Made by a program: the position numbers and the translations under genes. The notes beneath the pieces are model-generated. The model searched no databases. It was not told the origin of the DNA and was given only the letters and a program-made list of their open reading frames with translations. Shown one piece after another: positions 9,149 through 18,235 of a stretch of DNA of 64,000 nt; the first letter of the stretch is position 1, and the number at the start of each line of letters is the position of its first letter. This DNA is from Asticcacaulis sp. AC460 (lineage in GTDB: Bacteria > Pseudomonadota > Alphaproteobacteria > Caulobacterales > Caulobacteraceae), in NCBI RefSeq assembly GCF_000495795.1, contig NZ_AWGD01000019.1, positions 186,001-250,000 of the forward strand. The letters run 5' to 3'.

Positions 9149-10204
9149 ATGACCGCCAGTCTCCGCTTCGACCGCTTCGTGCTCAATCCCGACAACCGCC
9201 GCCTCAGCCGCGATGGCGTGACGGTGGAACTGAACGCGCGCTATCTCGATGCCCTGGCGCTGATGGTGCGCGAACCCGGCAAGCTGATTACCAAGGATCG
9301 CTTCCTGGAGGAGGTCTGGCGCGGCGTCCCCGTTACCGACGAAGCCCTGACCCAGTGCATCCGCACCCTGCGCAAACAACTCGGCGACGATGCCGCGCGG
9401 CCGCGCTTTATCGAGACGGTGACCAAGCACGGCTACCGCTTTATCGCCCCGGTCGAAGCCGTGACCGAGACGTCACCGCCGCTGCGAACCCGCGACTGGC
9501 GGCAGGTCATCCGGCCGGGCGTGGCGGGAACGGCCGGCGCGGTTGGTGCCGGCCTCATCGGCGGCCTGCTGTATGGCTCGGCCATTGCGGCCCAGCCCGT
9601 GGCCGCCGGCATGGGGACCGTGTCGGTGCTGCTGGTGGTGCTGTGCATCAGCCTGATCGTCGCCATCCTTGGCGGGGCAGGGGTATCCTTCGGTATCGCC
9701 TTGGCGGCGATGGCGCCGACGCGCGGCGTGCACTGGAGCGTGCTGGGCGGACTGGCCGGCGGGATCGTGGTCGGAGCGGTGGTCAAGCTGGTCGGTCTGG
9801 ACGCCTTCAACCTCCTGTTGGGCCAGGCGCCGGCCAACATCACCGGCGCGCCGGAAGGCGCGCTGGTCGGCGGCGCCGTGGGCCTGGGCGCCTGGCTGGC
9901 CGGCCGGTTTAGCGGTGTCCGCAAGGGCGCAGCCCTGGCCGCCCTGACCGGAGGCGTGGCCGGTGTCCTGGTGCCGCTGCTGGGCGGGCGGATGATGCTG
10001 GGCAGCCTGGCCTTGCTGGGCGAGCAGTTCCCGGGCTCACGCCTGCACCTGGACGGTATCTCGGCGCTGTTCGGTGAAAGCGGGTTCGGTTTGATCAGCC
10101 AACTCGTCACCGGTGGCCTGGAAGGCGCGCTGTTCAGCGGCTGTATCGCCGCGGGATTACGGATGGGTACGTCTAAGCCCCGCGCGCAGGGCGAGGAGAG
10201 CTGA
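9149..10204 (+). CDS. membrane-anchored winged-helix (CadC/ToxR-like) transcriptional regulator
   Basis: Residues 1-105 form an OmpR/PhoB-type winged-helix DNA-binding domain: LFRD-like start FDRFVLNP, VRTLRKQLGD-type recognition segment and KHGYRFIAPV wing. After a short linker about six to eight glycine/alanine-rich hydrophobic segments fill residues 130-340. There is no receiver domain. This is the ToxR/CadC plan, in which a regulator binds DNA while embedded in the membrane, but here the C-terminus is fully membranous rather than a single-pass sensor. The signal sensed and the target genes are unknown. Confidence 0.8.
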   Translation: MTASLRFDRFVLNPDNRRLSRDGVTVELNARYLDALALMVREPGKLITKDRFLEEVWRGVPVTDEALTQCIRTLRKQLGDDAARPRFIETVTKHGYRFIAPVEAVTETSPPLRTRDWRQVIRPGVAGTAGAVGAGLIGGLLYGSAIAAQPVAAGMGTVSVLLVVLCISLIVAILGGAGVSFGIALAAMAPTRGVHWSVLGGLAGGIVVGAVVKLVGLDAFNLLLGQAPANITGAPEGALVGGAVGLGAWLAGRFSGVRKGAALAALTGGVAGVLVPLLGGRMMLGSLALLGEQFPGSRLHLDGISALFGESGFGLISQLVTGGLEGALFSGCIAAGLRMGTSKPRAQGEES

Positions 10205-10211
10205 GGTCTTT

Positions 10212-10970
10212 TCACACATAGCCGTCATGCGGCCAGTTGGTCTGGGTAAACACCCCGCCATCGACCACCAGGGTCTGGCCGGTAATAAACCCGGCCTTCG
10301 GCCCGGCCAGAAAACTCACCGCATCGGCCACCTCCTGCGGCGTCCCGACCCGGCGCAGCGGCGTGATCTTCGACCAATCGCGGGCATAGTTGGGCGCTTC
10401 CTGCTGCGTCCGCTCGGTCTCGATCGACCCCGGAGCGACACAGTTGACGGTGATCCCATACGGCCCCAACTCGACCGCCGCCGACTTGGTCAGCATCTCG
10501 ATCCCGCCCTTCGATGCCGTATAGTCGACCAGGTTGAGGAACGGCGTCTGATTGCAGCCCGAGCCGATATTGATGATCCTGCCGGGACGCTTGGCCTCGA
10601 CCATCTGCCGCGCCGCCGCCTGGGTGTTCAAAAAACAGCCTTTCAGATTGGTCCGAATAACCCGGTCCCAGTCCTCCTCCCGGAGTTCCAGCAGCGACGA
10701 CCAGGTCTGCACGCCGGCATTGTTGACCAGCACATCCGGCGCCGTCCCGGTTCGCTCCCTAACCTCAGCATAGAAGGCATCGACATCGGCCTTGATCCCG
10801 GCATCGCAGCGTATGCCGGTCACGGATTCGCTTATCGCCGCAAACTCGTCGACGCTATGGAGCCAGGTTACGAATACCTCGTACCCGTCCTGGACCAAAG
10901 CCAGCGAAATGGCCCTTCCGAGATGGCTCCCGCCGGCCGTGACAATGGCTACCTTGCTCGAATGAGGCAT
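10212..10970 (-). CDS. SDR family NAD(P)-dependent oxidoreductase
   Basis: A 252-residue classical-length short-chain dehydrogenase. NNAG is present near residue 90, the catalytic tetrad can be placed (Ser in NIGSG, YTASK), and the C-terminus ends in GQTLVVDGG. The cofactor glycine motif is unusual: TAGGSHLG instead of TGxxxGxG, so two of the three positions differ. The gene is closest to 3-oxoacyl-ACP-reductase-like SDRs, but substrate cannot be assigned. It converges with the winged-helix regulator seven bases away. Confidence 0.85.
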   Translation of the reverse strand: MPHSSKVAIVTAGGSHLGRAISLALVQDGYEVFVTWLHSVDEFAAISESVTGIRCDAGIKADVDAFYAEVRERTGTAPDVLVNNAGVQTWSSLLELREEDWDRVIRTNLKGCFLNTQAAARQMVEAKRPGRIINIGSGCNQTPFLNLVDYTASKGGIEMLTKSAAVELGPYGITVNCVAPGSIETERTQQEAPNYARDWSKITPLRRVGTPQEVADAVSFLAGPKAGFITGQTLVVDGGVFTQTNWPHDGYV

Positions 10971-10987
10971 CGAGGGATCTTTCTAAA

Positions 10988-11058
10988 ATCACCTCTCCCC
11001 GCCTGCGGGGAGAGGACGAGAGCGGAACGAAGTGCACGCGATCGGGTGAGGGGCCTTC
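10988..11058. repeat. GC-rich palindromic repeat (CTCTCCCC type)
   Basis: The motif CCTCTCCCC...GGGGAGAGG is followed by a GATCGGGTGAGGGGCC tail. This is the same composite unit as at 27.5 and 37.2 kb. It lies between two co-directional minus-strand genes. Confidence 0.65.
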
Positions 11059-11829
11059 TTACTCACTCTGCCCCAACCCCGTGGCTGTCCAGTAAATCCC
11101 GCCCAGCAGATGCGCGAGATACTGCGGATCGCGGTAAGCCTCACCATTGTGCCCCAAGGTCGTCACGAACACCCGGCTCTTCCCGACGAAGTGATACCAG
11201 GCAATGGGATGATCCTTGCCCATCGGCTTGACCACCTGACCGGGCCAGATCTTCTCCGGATCGTAACTGGACTCATCGACGTTCAACACCGGATGAATCT
11301 CCACCCCATACGGATTGGTCGTGGTGTAAAACTCATCGCTCCACACCCACCGCTGCGACAACCCGAACACCGCCGGAAAACCCTTATCCTCCACCGTCAC
11401 AACACCGGTCTGCAACATAGGATGCACGCCGACGGTCCGCCCGACCAACTGCTCATACCAGGGCCAGCTTTGCGCCGGCAAAGCGATCGCGGCCCGATGC
11501 ACGACCATGACGTGCCCGCCGGCCTTCACATAAGCCTCGAACTTTTCGCGCTGAACCGGCGTCAGATCCTCCACCGGCGTGTTCAGCAAGACGATGGCGC
11601 GATACCCGCTGAGGTCTTGCTCTAATGCCCACCCAGCCCCCGCCCAGCTGATCTCGAACTCATGCAGCCGCGCCATCTTCTCCAGGCTGTCGCGGGCGAT
11701 CGGGACATATTCGTAATGATACTTGCTGGGCATGGCCAACACCATCAGCTTGAACTGGCTGTCGGCCCAACTGACGGAGGGCACCCACGCCGCCAACAGG
11801 GCCACCAACACCAAAACCAACCGCTTCAT
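11059..11829 (-). CDS. ThuA-like domain protein, exported
   Basis: A 256-residue protein with a cleavable signal peptide (MKRLVLVLVALLAAW...VSWA) and a ThuA/glutamine-amidotransferase-like fold: VVHRAAIALPA, WVWSDEFYTT and TTLGHNGEAY. ThuA-type domains occur in sugar (trehalose) utilisation genes and in secreted multi-domain proteins. The start at 11829 has GAGGA six bases upstream, and the longer frame to 12024 would bury the signal peptide. The likely setting is periplasmic, perhaps in glycan use; no partner gene supports a precise role. Confidence 0.8.
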   Translation of the reverse strand: MKRLVLVLVALLAAWVPSVSWADSQFKLMVLAMPSKYHYEYVPIARDSLEKMARLHEFEISWAGAGWALEQDLSGYRAIVLLNTPVEDLTPVQREKFEAYVKAGGHVMVVHRAAIALPAQSWPWYEQLVGRTVGVHPMLQTGVVTVEDKGFPAVFGLSQRWVWSDEFYTTTNPYGVEIHPVLNVDESSYDPEKIWPGQVVKPMGKDHPIAWYHFVGKSRVFVTTLGHNGEAYRDPQYLAHLLGGIYWTATGLGQSE

Positions 11830-11860
11830 GGGCGTCCTCACAACCAAACCCCTGGCCACA

Positions 11861-12595
11861 TCAATACATCCAGCCGAACACGTCCGCGAAGCTGGCGATG
11901 GCGCGCGCGATGGGCAGTTCCAATACCGTTCCGGCCAGGGCGAGGCTTGCTGCCTCCGCTGCGGCCGAAATGCCGAGCCCCACCCACCAGGCGGGATGGA
12001 TCTTACGGCGGGTGGCGAAATCATGGATCATTCCGGCCACAATGAAGACTTTCGTGGACATAAGCGCGGCCGGCATGGCCCAATCCTGAAAGCCGATGGC
12101 GGCGACCCATAACCGCCAGGTTGCGGCGGCGATCACCGTGGCGGCCGCGCTGATCATCAGCCGCTTGTGCCAGTCGGGCCGATGGCGATTGAGCAAAGCG
12201 GCCAGATAAAAGCCGAGGAACAGCACAAGCCCGGTCGCGATCGTTATACCGAAGGCTTTCCAGAACTGCGCACCTTCCCCCAGCACGGCGGCCTTTACCC
12301 TCACGCCGATAACGAGAAAGCCTGTAAAGGCCATGGCGGTCGTCAGCAACAGGCTGCCCACCCCCAGCGCCCGGTGCACAGTGAAGGCCCGCCGTGCCAG
12401 CGACGCCTGTATCGGCAAAAAGGCACACCAGCCCAGATAGACGATCCCGTGCGCATGGACGGCCCAGGACACGTCCGGATAGGTACGTGTGGCCAGCGGC
12501 CCGAGATAGGTGATGGCGAAGCCGGCGAAGGCTGTCAGGGAAATGGCCAGGGCCAGCGCTGGATAGAACAGATCTCGCTTGTCTTGCGACGGCAT
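11861..12595 (-). CDS. multi-pass membrane protein, DUF2306-like
   Basis: A 244-residue protein with about seven predicted membrane helices. Conserved-looking histidines sit at helix ends (VHAHGIVYLG, TVHRALG, DWHKRLM), a spacing seen in small haem- or metal-associated membrane families such as DUF2306; that resemblance is a judgement by eye. The start at 12595 is chosen for its strong GGGAGGAAG site; the upstream frame to 12760 is hydrophilic and unlikely. Function is unknown. Confidence 0.6.
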   Translation of the reverse strand: MPSQDKRDLFYPALALAISLTAFAGFAITYLGPLATRTYPDVSWAVHAHGIVYLGWCAFLPIQASLARRAFTVHRALGVGSLLLTTAMAFTGFLVIGVRVKAAVLGEGAQFWKAFGITIATGLVLFLGFYLAALLNRHRPDWHKRLMISAAATVIAAATWRLWVAAIGFQDWAMPAALMSTKVFIVAGMIHDFATRRKIHPAWWVGLGISAAAEAASLALAGTVLELPIARAIASFADVFGWMY

Positions 12596-12874
12596 GCCTT
12601 CCTCCCTCTTCCGATATAGCCAAGCTACCTGCCACCGCCTTGGCGGACAAGAGGGGACGTCATTTGACGGCGCTGAGCTATTTTTCTCGTCCGCTGGGCA
12701 AGGAAGGCGTGGAGAGCCGATTTTTTTGTGTTGAGATCGTCCGGGAATTGTTATTGTCACGAAAAAACCACCCAGGGAATGGGGCCGGTGAGGCGTTGGC
12801 CCGCTGACACTTTCCGTCCGGCTTTCCTGTAACTGTTCCGCGCATCTGACGGACTATTGCCCAAGGGAGCCCCT

Positions 12875-13639
12875 ATGAGCCATTTCATCTGGTACGAACT
12901 GATCACGTCCGATCTGGACGCCGGTATCGACTTCTACAGCCAGATCATAGGCTGGACCGTGACCAAGAGCGACACGCCCGGCATGGACTACCGCATCATA
13001 AATGCGGGCGATGCCCAGGTGGGTGGTATGATGAAGGCGCCGGATGGGGCCATGCCGCCAGCCTGGTTCGGCTATCTCAATGTCGATGACGTCGACGCCC
13101 AGATCAGGGCTTTCGAGGCCGCCGGCGGCAAGACCTACATGCCCGCCACCGATATCCCGGTTGGCAGAATTGCCATGGTCGCTGATCCCCAGGGAGCCGC
13201 CATCTACGTCATGACGCCGACCAGCGAAGGCGAGAGCACAGCCTATAGCCCTACCGATGGCGAAAAGCCGGGCTTGGCCGGCCATTGCGGCTGGAACGAG
13301 TATCATGCCAAGGACTGGGAAGCCGCTTTCGCCTTTTACGCCGATCGCTTCGGATTCGCCAAGGATACGGCCATGGACATGGGCGCCATGGGCATCTACC
13401 AGACCTTCATCGCCGATGGCGCCCGAGGCGGGGGCATGATGAACAATCCTCTGCCGCAGCAGGCGTGGCTGTTCTACTTCAACGTTGGCGACATCGACGC
13501 GGCGGTGGCGCGCCTGGAAGCCTTGGGTGGCAAGATCCAGTTGCCACCGATGCAGGTGCCTGGCGGGCAATGGGCCGTCGTGGCCATAGATCCGCAAGGT
13601 GCCATGTTCGGACTCTTGGGCACTCGCGCTGCGGCCTGA
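12875..13639 (+). CDS. VOC family protein with two glyoxalase-like domains
   Basis: A 254-residue protein made of two similar halves. Each starts with an aromatic/Glu segment (FIWYELIT, then CGWNEYHA) and ends with a DPQGA turn followed by a beta strand. This is the vicinal-oxygen-chelate fold of glyoxalases, bleomycin-resistance proteins and extradiol dioxygenases. Spacing fits paired domains of about 120 residues. AAGGGAG precedes the ATG. The substrate is not evident, and many such two-domain VOC proteins remain uncharacterised. Confidence 0.85.
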   Translation: MSHFIWYELITSDLDAGIDFYSQIIGWTVTKSDTPGMDYRIINAGDAQVGGMMKAPDGAMPPAWFGYLNVDDVDAQIRAFEAAGGKTYMPATDIPVGRIAMVADPQGAAIYVMTPTSEGESTAYSPTDGEKPGLAGHCGWNEYHAKDWEAAFAFYADRFGFAKDTAMDMGAMGIYQTFIADGARGGGMMNNPLPQQAWLFYFNVGDIDAAVARLEALGGKIQLPPMQVPGGQWAVVAIDPQGAMFGLLGTRAAA

Positions 13640-13707
13640 TAGGCAACTTCGATCGAACGGGCGAGCCCGATCCCCGGCCGCAACGCTTGCGAATGCGGTT
13701 GGGGGCT

Positions 13708-14181
13708 TTAAGGTTTGTTAAATCCCAGTTTCGCGGCAAGCCTTGAAAAGAAGCCGCCGGACGAGCCGCTCGGTTTGCGCGCCTGGTTCGGCAGATATAA
13801 CGGCACCTGCAAATCGCGAACATCCTGCGGGCACGCGGCATGCCAGGGGAACAGATCTCTGCCATTGGGCGGCCAAAACAGCTGCATCGCGGGGAGTGGG
13901 CCTTTCGGGTTGTCGTACCCCCAGAACCACATGGCCGAATTGAGATAGTCGCGGACCATATTGGTCGGATGAACCGTGCGGCTAATACAGTCATGATCCG
14001 TCAGCACGTTACTCCACCGCATTCCGTCTTCCGGCATCTTCCCGTCCCGAATCTGGTGAAAGACTTGCCAAAGCATATGATGCATCAACTCGCCGCTCAG
14101 CCCGAAAACGATGAACTCCGGACAGCCAAGGGTCTTTGTAAATCCGACACTGTAGGCGAAGCCTGGATCCTTGCCTTCCCG
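13708..14181 (-). pseudogene. DUF4262 protein gene lacking its 5' end
   Basis: The frame reads DPGFAYSVGFTKTLGCPEF, IVFGLSGELMHHML, MQLFWPP and PWHAACPQ, a good match to DUF4262, a small family of unknown function. Homology begins about residue EGKDPG at 14178. The frame then runs only to a stop at 14242-14244 with no ATG or GTG. The sole possible start is a TTG at 14088 inside the conserved domain. The 5' end appears lost at a junction with the ParD-like tail on the other strand. Confidence 0.6.
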
Positions 14182-14353
14182 CGATCTGGTGCGGCGAGAC
14201 TGCGAACGCCGCGGCCAGGAATTGACCCTGGACGAACTGCGTCAACTCGTCGTCGACGCCCGTGCCAGCGGAACCAGCGCCCGCACGGTCGAGGATATCT
14301 TCGAGGAAGCCAAGAAGATCGTACGAACTCGAAACGGGGATTTGCGAGGCTGA
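14171..14353 (+). pseudogene. ParD-like antitoxin, C-terminal remnant
   Basis: The in-frame sequence RDLVRRDCERR, LDELRQLVVDARASG and TSARTVEDIFEEAK matches the C-terminal toxin-binding half of ParD antitoxins. The N-terminal ribbon-helix-helix half is missing; an in-frame stop lies at 14153. No ParE/RelE toxin frame is visible downstream in 14354-14647. It is a remnant joined to the broken DUF4262 gene at about 14175-14182. Confidence 0.55.
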
Positions 14354-14647
14354 TTATCGGAAAATACGGTGACAGCTTAGGGAATGCGGAATTACGCACG
14401 TCATAGTCCGTGAATCGCACCACCTTAGGCCATCCCACTCTTATCCCGCCCGGTGATAGTCCCCGTTTCGATCGGATCGGTGTGGACAGGGAATCGGCGA
14501 TCATTTTGTAAAGACTCGCCACCCACCCCGGTTGGCCCTTACTCACGCGCCGCTCCGATGAGTCCTGTGACTTGATCCGTGCCGGTTCGCCATGTCACAA
14601 TACCGCGAAAGGCGCGGCCATAAATGCGCCGATGAGGGAACACACCG
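14354..14647. other. gap without recognisable gene
   Basis: This stretch lies between the antitoxin remnant and the serine hydrolase. No convincing frame with a ribosome site is seen on either strand. It probably holds decayed toxin-antitoxin DNA and the hydrolase promoter. Confidence 0.4.
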
Positions 14648-15907
14648 ATGAAATCTGCACTTCAATCTGCCGCGCGGGCTGTACTGGTCGCGTCGATCCT
14701 CGCCGGTGCAGCAACAGCGCAGGCCTTGCCGCAAGCGCCTCAGGCGGTTGCGGCGCACGCCATTTCGCCCGGGCGTATGGATCGCGTCGGGCAGGTCCTG
14801 CAAACCTATGTCGACCAGGGCCGGATCGCCGGTGCGGTGGTGCAAATCCAACAGGACGGCCGTGAGGTCTATTCGGTTACCGTCGGATGGCGCGACAAGG
14901 AAGGCAAGTCGCCGATGGCCAAGGACACCATCTTCCGCATCGCCTCCCAGTCCAAGGCGCTGACCAGTGTCGCCATCATGATGCTGAGCGAAGACGGCAA
15001 GCTGCTGCTGAGCGATCCGATCGGCAAATATCTGCCCGAATGGTCGAAAACGACCGTTGCCGTGGCCAATCCGGATGGTGGCTACAGCGTCGTGCCGGCC
15101 AAACGCCCCATCACCATCCGCGACCTGCTGACCCATACGTCCGGTATCTCCTACGGTTACGGTCTGGGCGAACAGGCCTGGAAGGACGCCGGTATTACCG
15201 GGTGGTACTTCGCCGACCGCAACGAGCCGGTTTCGGCCGTGGTCGCGCGGATGGCGGCCCTGCCCATGGCCGCGCAGCCGGGGGAAGCCTTCGTCTATGG
15301 CTACAGCACGGACATACTGGGGGTGATCGTCGAAAAGGTCAGCGGCAAGACGCTCGATGCCTTTCTCACCGAACGGCTTATCCAGCCGCTGGGCATGAAG
15401 GACACGTCCTTCTACCTGCCGCGCGACAAGGCCGGCCGCCTGGCTGCGGTCTATGCCGCGGGCGAGGGCGGCCTCCGCCGGGCCGACTCCTCCGGCCAGG
15501 GGCACTATCTCGACGGTCCGCGCATCGCCTTTTCCGGTGGCGCGGGCCTGTTGTCGACGGCGCCCGACTACAGCCGGTTCCTGGAAATGCTGCGCCGGGG
15601 CGGGGAGCTGGACGGCCGACGCTACCTCAGCCGCAAATCGGTGGAACTGATGACCAGCAACCATCTCAATATCCCCTACGATCCGGGCAAGGGCTTCGGC
15701 CTCGGGTTCAGCATCCGCACCGATGTCGGCAAGGCCGGTGAACCGGGCTCGCAAGGCGAATTCGGCTGGGGCGGTGCCTATCATTCGAGCTATTGGGTCG
15801 ATCCGGCGGAAGGGCTTACCGTTGTCTATATGACGCAGCTGATGCCGGCCGGTGACATCGATGACCATGGCAAGCTGCGGACGCTGATCTACCAGGCGTT
15901 GGAATGA
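14648..15907 (+). CDS. serine hydrolase of the class C beta-lactamase/esterase fold
   Basis: A 419-residue exported enzyme with an N-terminal signal peptide ending near ATAQA. The SxxK nucleophile motif is SQSK near residue 100, the second motif sits in VYGYS, and GWGGAYHS near residue 375 takes the place of the KTG-type triad. This family includes EstB-type esterases, D-amino-acid peptidases and AmpC-like enzymes; the motifs favour an esterase or peptidase rather than a true beta-lactamase. It precedes another secreted hydrolase on the same strand at about 100 bases, but separate promoters cannot be excluded. Confidence 0.85.
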   Translation: MKSALQSAARAVLVASILAGAATAQALPQAPQAVAAHAISPGRMDRVGQVLQTYVDQGRIAGAVVQIQQDGREVYSVTVGWRDKEGKSPMAKDTIFRIASQSKALTSVAIMMLSEDGKLLLSDPIGKYLPEWSKTTVAVANPDGGYSVVPAKRPITIRDLLTHTSGISYGYGLGEQAWKDAGITGWYFADRNEPVSAVVARMAALPMAAQPGEAFVYGYSTDILGVIVEKVSGKTLDAFLTERLIQPLGMKDTSFYLPRDKAGRLAAVYAAGEGGLRRADSSGQGHYLDGPRIAFSGGAGLLSTAPDYSRFLEMLRRGGELDGRRYLSRKSVELMTSNHLNIPYDPGKGFGLGFSIRTDVGKAGEPGSQGEFGWGGAYHSSYWVDPAEGLTVVYMTQLMPAGDIDDHGKLRTLIYQALE

Positions 15908-16005
15908 GCAAAGCCCGAAGAAGCTGATCCAAGCAGGGCGACATGTGGCGTTCAACCACTATCGCGCTATAAGCATCCCCGCGCTCCAACACCCCGGTGA
16001 CTCGC

Positions 16006-17244
16006 ATGTCTTTTGCTCGCTCCCTTGCCCTGGCCCTGGCCGTTACCTGCATCGCTTTACCCGCCGCCGCAGAGACGCCGAAATGGATTCCCGCCTGGTA
16101 TGCCGCGCCGGAGCCCGACTCCGGCGATGCTAAGCTGACCGACATGACCCTGCGCCAAATCGTGCGCGTCTCGGCCGGCGGCACCTCCGTCCGCATCCGC
16201 CTGTCCAACGCCTACGGCAAGACACCGCTGAAGCTGGACGAGGTCCGCGTCGCCCGCCGCGACTCCGGCAGCCGCATCGATACCGCCTCCGACCGGGCCG
16301 TCACCTTCAATGGCCAAACCAACCTGATGATCGCCCCCGGCGCCTATGCCGTCAGCGATCCGGTTGATCTCGACGTTGCCGACAATTCCGACCTGGCCGT
16401 CAGCCTCTATGCGTCTGGCACCGTGCCCCTGACCACCATGCACGACATCCAGCGCGCTGTGATGTTCACCGCCAAGGGCCGTCAGACCTCCGCCGCCGAT
16501 ATCCCCGGACCGGCGGCCGATATAGGTATCGGCGCCTCCTTCCCGTGGCTGGCCGGGGTCGATGTCTCGGGCAGCAAGTCGCGCGCCGCCGTGATCGCCT
16601 TCGGCGACTCGATCACCGACGGCTTCGGCATCGCCCAGGACCAGGGCGCCACCTGGCCCGACGTCCTCAGCCGCCGTCTGGACGAGGCAGGCATCCCCTT
16701 AAGCGTCGTCAATGCCGCCATCAGCGGCAACCGCATCTGGCACCACGGCAACTGGGCGCGGTTCGGCGAAGCGGCCCTGGCGCGCTTCGACCGCGATGTT
16801 CTGGCCCAGCCCAATGCGGCAGCGGCAATCGTGCTGATCGGCATCAACGATCTGGGCCACGCCGCCGGCCCTGGCCACGATCAATATGTCTCGGCCCAGG
16901 ACATTATCGCGGGCTTAAGCCAGATGGCCGACCGCGCCCATTCGAAGGGATTGCGCATCTACGTCGCCACCCTGACGCCGTTCAAGGACACGGTGTTCAA
17001 GGACTATTACACCGATGCCAAGGAGACCGAACGCGTGGCGGTCAATGCCTGGATCCGGCAACAGACGGTGTTCGACGGCGTGTTCGACTTCGACAAGGCG
17101 GTCGAAGACCCGTCCCGTCCGGGCTATCTGCTGCCGGACTTCGACGTGTCGGACCACCTGCATCCGGACACCGAAGGCGTCGCCACTATGGCCAACGCCA
17201 TCCCGCTCGAAGCCTTCAAATGGGCGAAGAAGCTGAAGAAGTAG
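16006..17244 (+). CDS. secreted SGNH/GDSL-family esterase
   Basis: This 412-residue protein has a signal peptide (SFARSLALALAV...AAAE) and a beta-rich N-terminal region of about 170 residues. An SGNH domain follows: FGDSITDGFG (block I), SGNRIW (block II), GINDLGH (block III) and DHLHPD (block V Asp/His). The layout matches XynE/GDSL-like acylhydrolases that deacetylate plant glycans. ATG 16006 is preferred over an upstream GTG at 15997. The role is probably periplasmic or extracellular polysaccharide de-esterification. Confidence 0.87.
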   Translation: MSFARSLALALAVTCIALPAAAETPKWIPAWYAAPEPDSGDAKLTDMTLRQIVRVSAGGTSVRIRLSNAYGKTPLKLDEVRVARRDSGSRIDTASDRAVTFNGQTNLMIAPGAYAVSDPVDLDVADNSDLAVSLYASGTVPLTTMHDIQRAVMFTAKGRQTSAADIPGPAADIGIGASFPWLAGVDVSGSKSRAAVIAFGDSITDGFGIAQDQGATWPDVLSRRLDEAGIPLSVVNAAISGNRIWHHGNWARFGEAALARFDRDVLAQPNAAAAIVLIGINDLGHAAGPGHDQYVSAQDIIAGLSQMADRAHSKGLRIYVATLTPFKDTVFKDYYTDAKETERVAVNAWIRQQTVFDGVFDFDKAVEDPSRPGYLLPDFDVSDHLHPDTEGVATMANAIPLEAFKWAKKLKK

Positions 17245-17316
17245 TCGGGAAGCCTTCGCGCGCAGCGCTTCAAAAAAGCGTCCTAATCCCACCGGCGATA
17301 CCATGCGGGCGCTGTT

Positions 17317-17453
17317 CATCTGGCTTCTCTGGCTTATCTGTGGACAACCCTTGACCTACGAAGCGGCTGGGCTCCGCCGGTGACCGGACGGGCGAAGATC
17401 GCGGCGGCGGAACGGCCGGAAAGGGCTATCCACAGATAAGCCAGATAAGCCAG
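17317..17453. repeat. near-perfect 28-bp inverted repeat
   Basis: Arms at 17317-17344 and 17426-17453 match at 27 of 28 positions when one is reverse-complemented. Each arm contains a tandem TCTGGCTT/ATCTGGCTT repeat and ends in TATCTGTGGA. The 81-base spacer is GC-rich. It could form a long hairpin behind the SGNH gene, or mark the end of a vanished element. Confidence 0.7.
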
Positions 17454-17543
17454 ATGGACGGCGTTTACGTGAATAACGCCTTCAGAGCGTGCGCAATGTG
17501 AAGGCGCTTCGCGCCGGAGGTTCCGTATTTTCTACAGCCGGCA

Positions 17544-17687
17544 CCATCTCCCGCATTGTACGACTCCGCTCCGGCCCTATAGACTGCTCGCCGGAGGACC
17601 GACATGGCAGACGGCGACACCCCGACATTCCTTCGAGACCGGCGACTGAAAGAGCGCCACGCGCTGCTCGACCTGTCGACGCGCAAC
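17544..17687 (+). repeat. diverged direct repeat, upstream copy (with 18372-18515)
   Basis: This 144-base stretch, starting at CCATCTCCCGCATTGT and ending at CGCAAC, matches 18372-18515 at constant offset 828 with roughly a dozen substitutions. It contains the promoter-proximal leader, the GGAGGACC ribosome site and the first codons of the giant helicase. Confidence 0.9.
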
Positions 17688-17762
17688 GCTACCGCTAACA
17701 TCGCCTCGCCGTTCGGGTTAAGCCAGTTGTCATCCGAGAGGCCTGAACTCTCCGACTGTTAG
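17604..17762 (+). pseudogene. truncated 5' copy of the giant helicase gene
   Basis: The frame MADGDTPTFLRDRRLKER...DLSTRN copies the first 28 codons of the helicase at 18432. It then leaves the homology and stops at 17760-17762 after 52 codons. The ribosome site is intact, so a short peptide may be made, but it lacks any domain. Confidence 0.75.
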
Positions 17763-18155
17763 CCCAAACTTCTTGAAGATGTTGAGGGCTCTCTCTGAAA
17801 TGACAAGATCCTCACCGCGATTGCGTCCGAAATCATCCTTGCCTTGCTGGCCTACCACCTTCATCCAAACAAATTTAGGGAGCTGGACACCCGGCCTAAG
17901 CATGGAAAATTGAGGATAAGTCGAGACCTCCACGTCATCGAATATTACGCCTGTCAACTCGTCATTTAATATTTCGATAGATGCCGCTTCCGTCACAATA
18001 TAGCAATGTGACGACGTAACGATGGAATCACCAAACCAGTCTTCGAACACATAGTGCAGCTTATGAACTGTCGTGCCAACAGCTGGCGTGCGTTCAAAAA
18101 CCGTGTTTTCACCCCATCCGCCGGCCACCTCAGGCTCAATATAATAAAACGTCAT
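17730..18155 (-). CDS. hypothetical protein, likely orphan immunity protein of a polymorphic toxin
   Basis: A 141-residue soluble protein of visibly lower GC than its surroundings. Features include FYYIEPEVAGGWGE at the start, LHYVFEDWFGD, SHCYIVTE, FDDVEVST, LPKFVWMKVVG and KDDFGRN. This looks like a widespread family of small proteins found next to bacterial polymorphic-toxin tips; I recognise the style but cannot name a Pfam family. Its 3' end overlaps the truncated helicase copy, and a toxin-tail-like frame lies just upstream. It sits between the two diverged direct repeats, so it was probably acquired as a unit. Confidence 0.6.
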   Translation of the reverse strand: MTFYYIEPEVAGGWGENTVFERTPAVGTTVHKLHYVFEDWFGDSIVTSSHCYIVTEAASIEILNDELTGVIFDDVEVSTYPQFSMLRPGVQLPKFVWMKVVGQQGKDDFGRNRGEDLVISERALNIFKKFGLTVGEFRPLG

Positions 18156-18235
18156 TGTACGCCTGTTCCATATCTAATCTGGTAGAGCGGATGATCTGAA
18201 CCGCTCAGAGTTTGCAGGAAGATTGATAGTTGGAT

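Noticed and set aside
14648-15907. True class C beta-lactamase
   Set aside because: The second and third motifs (VYGYS, GWGGAYHS) differ from YxN and KTG; an esterase or peptidase is more likely.
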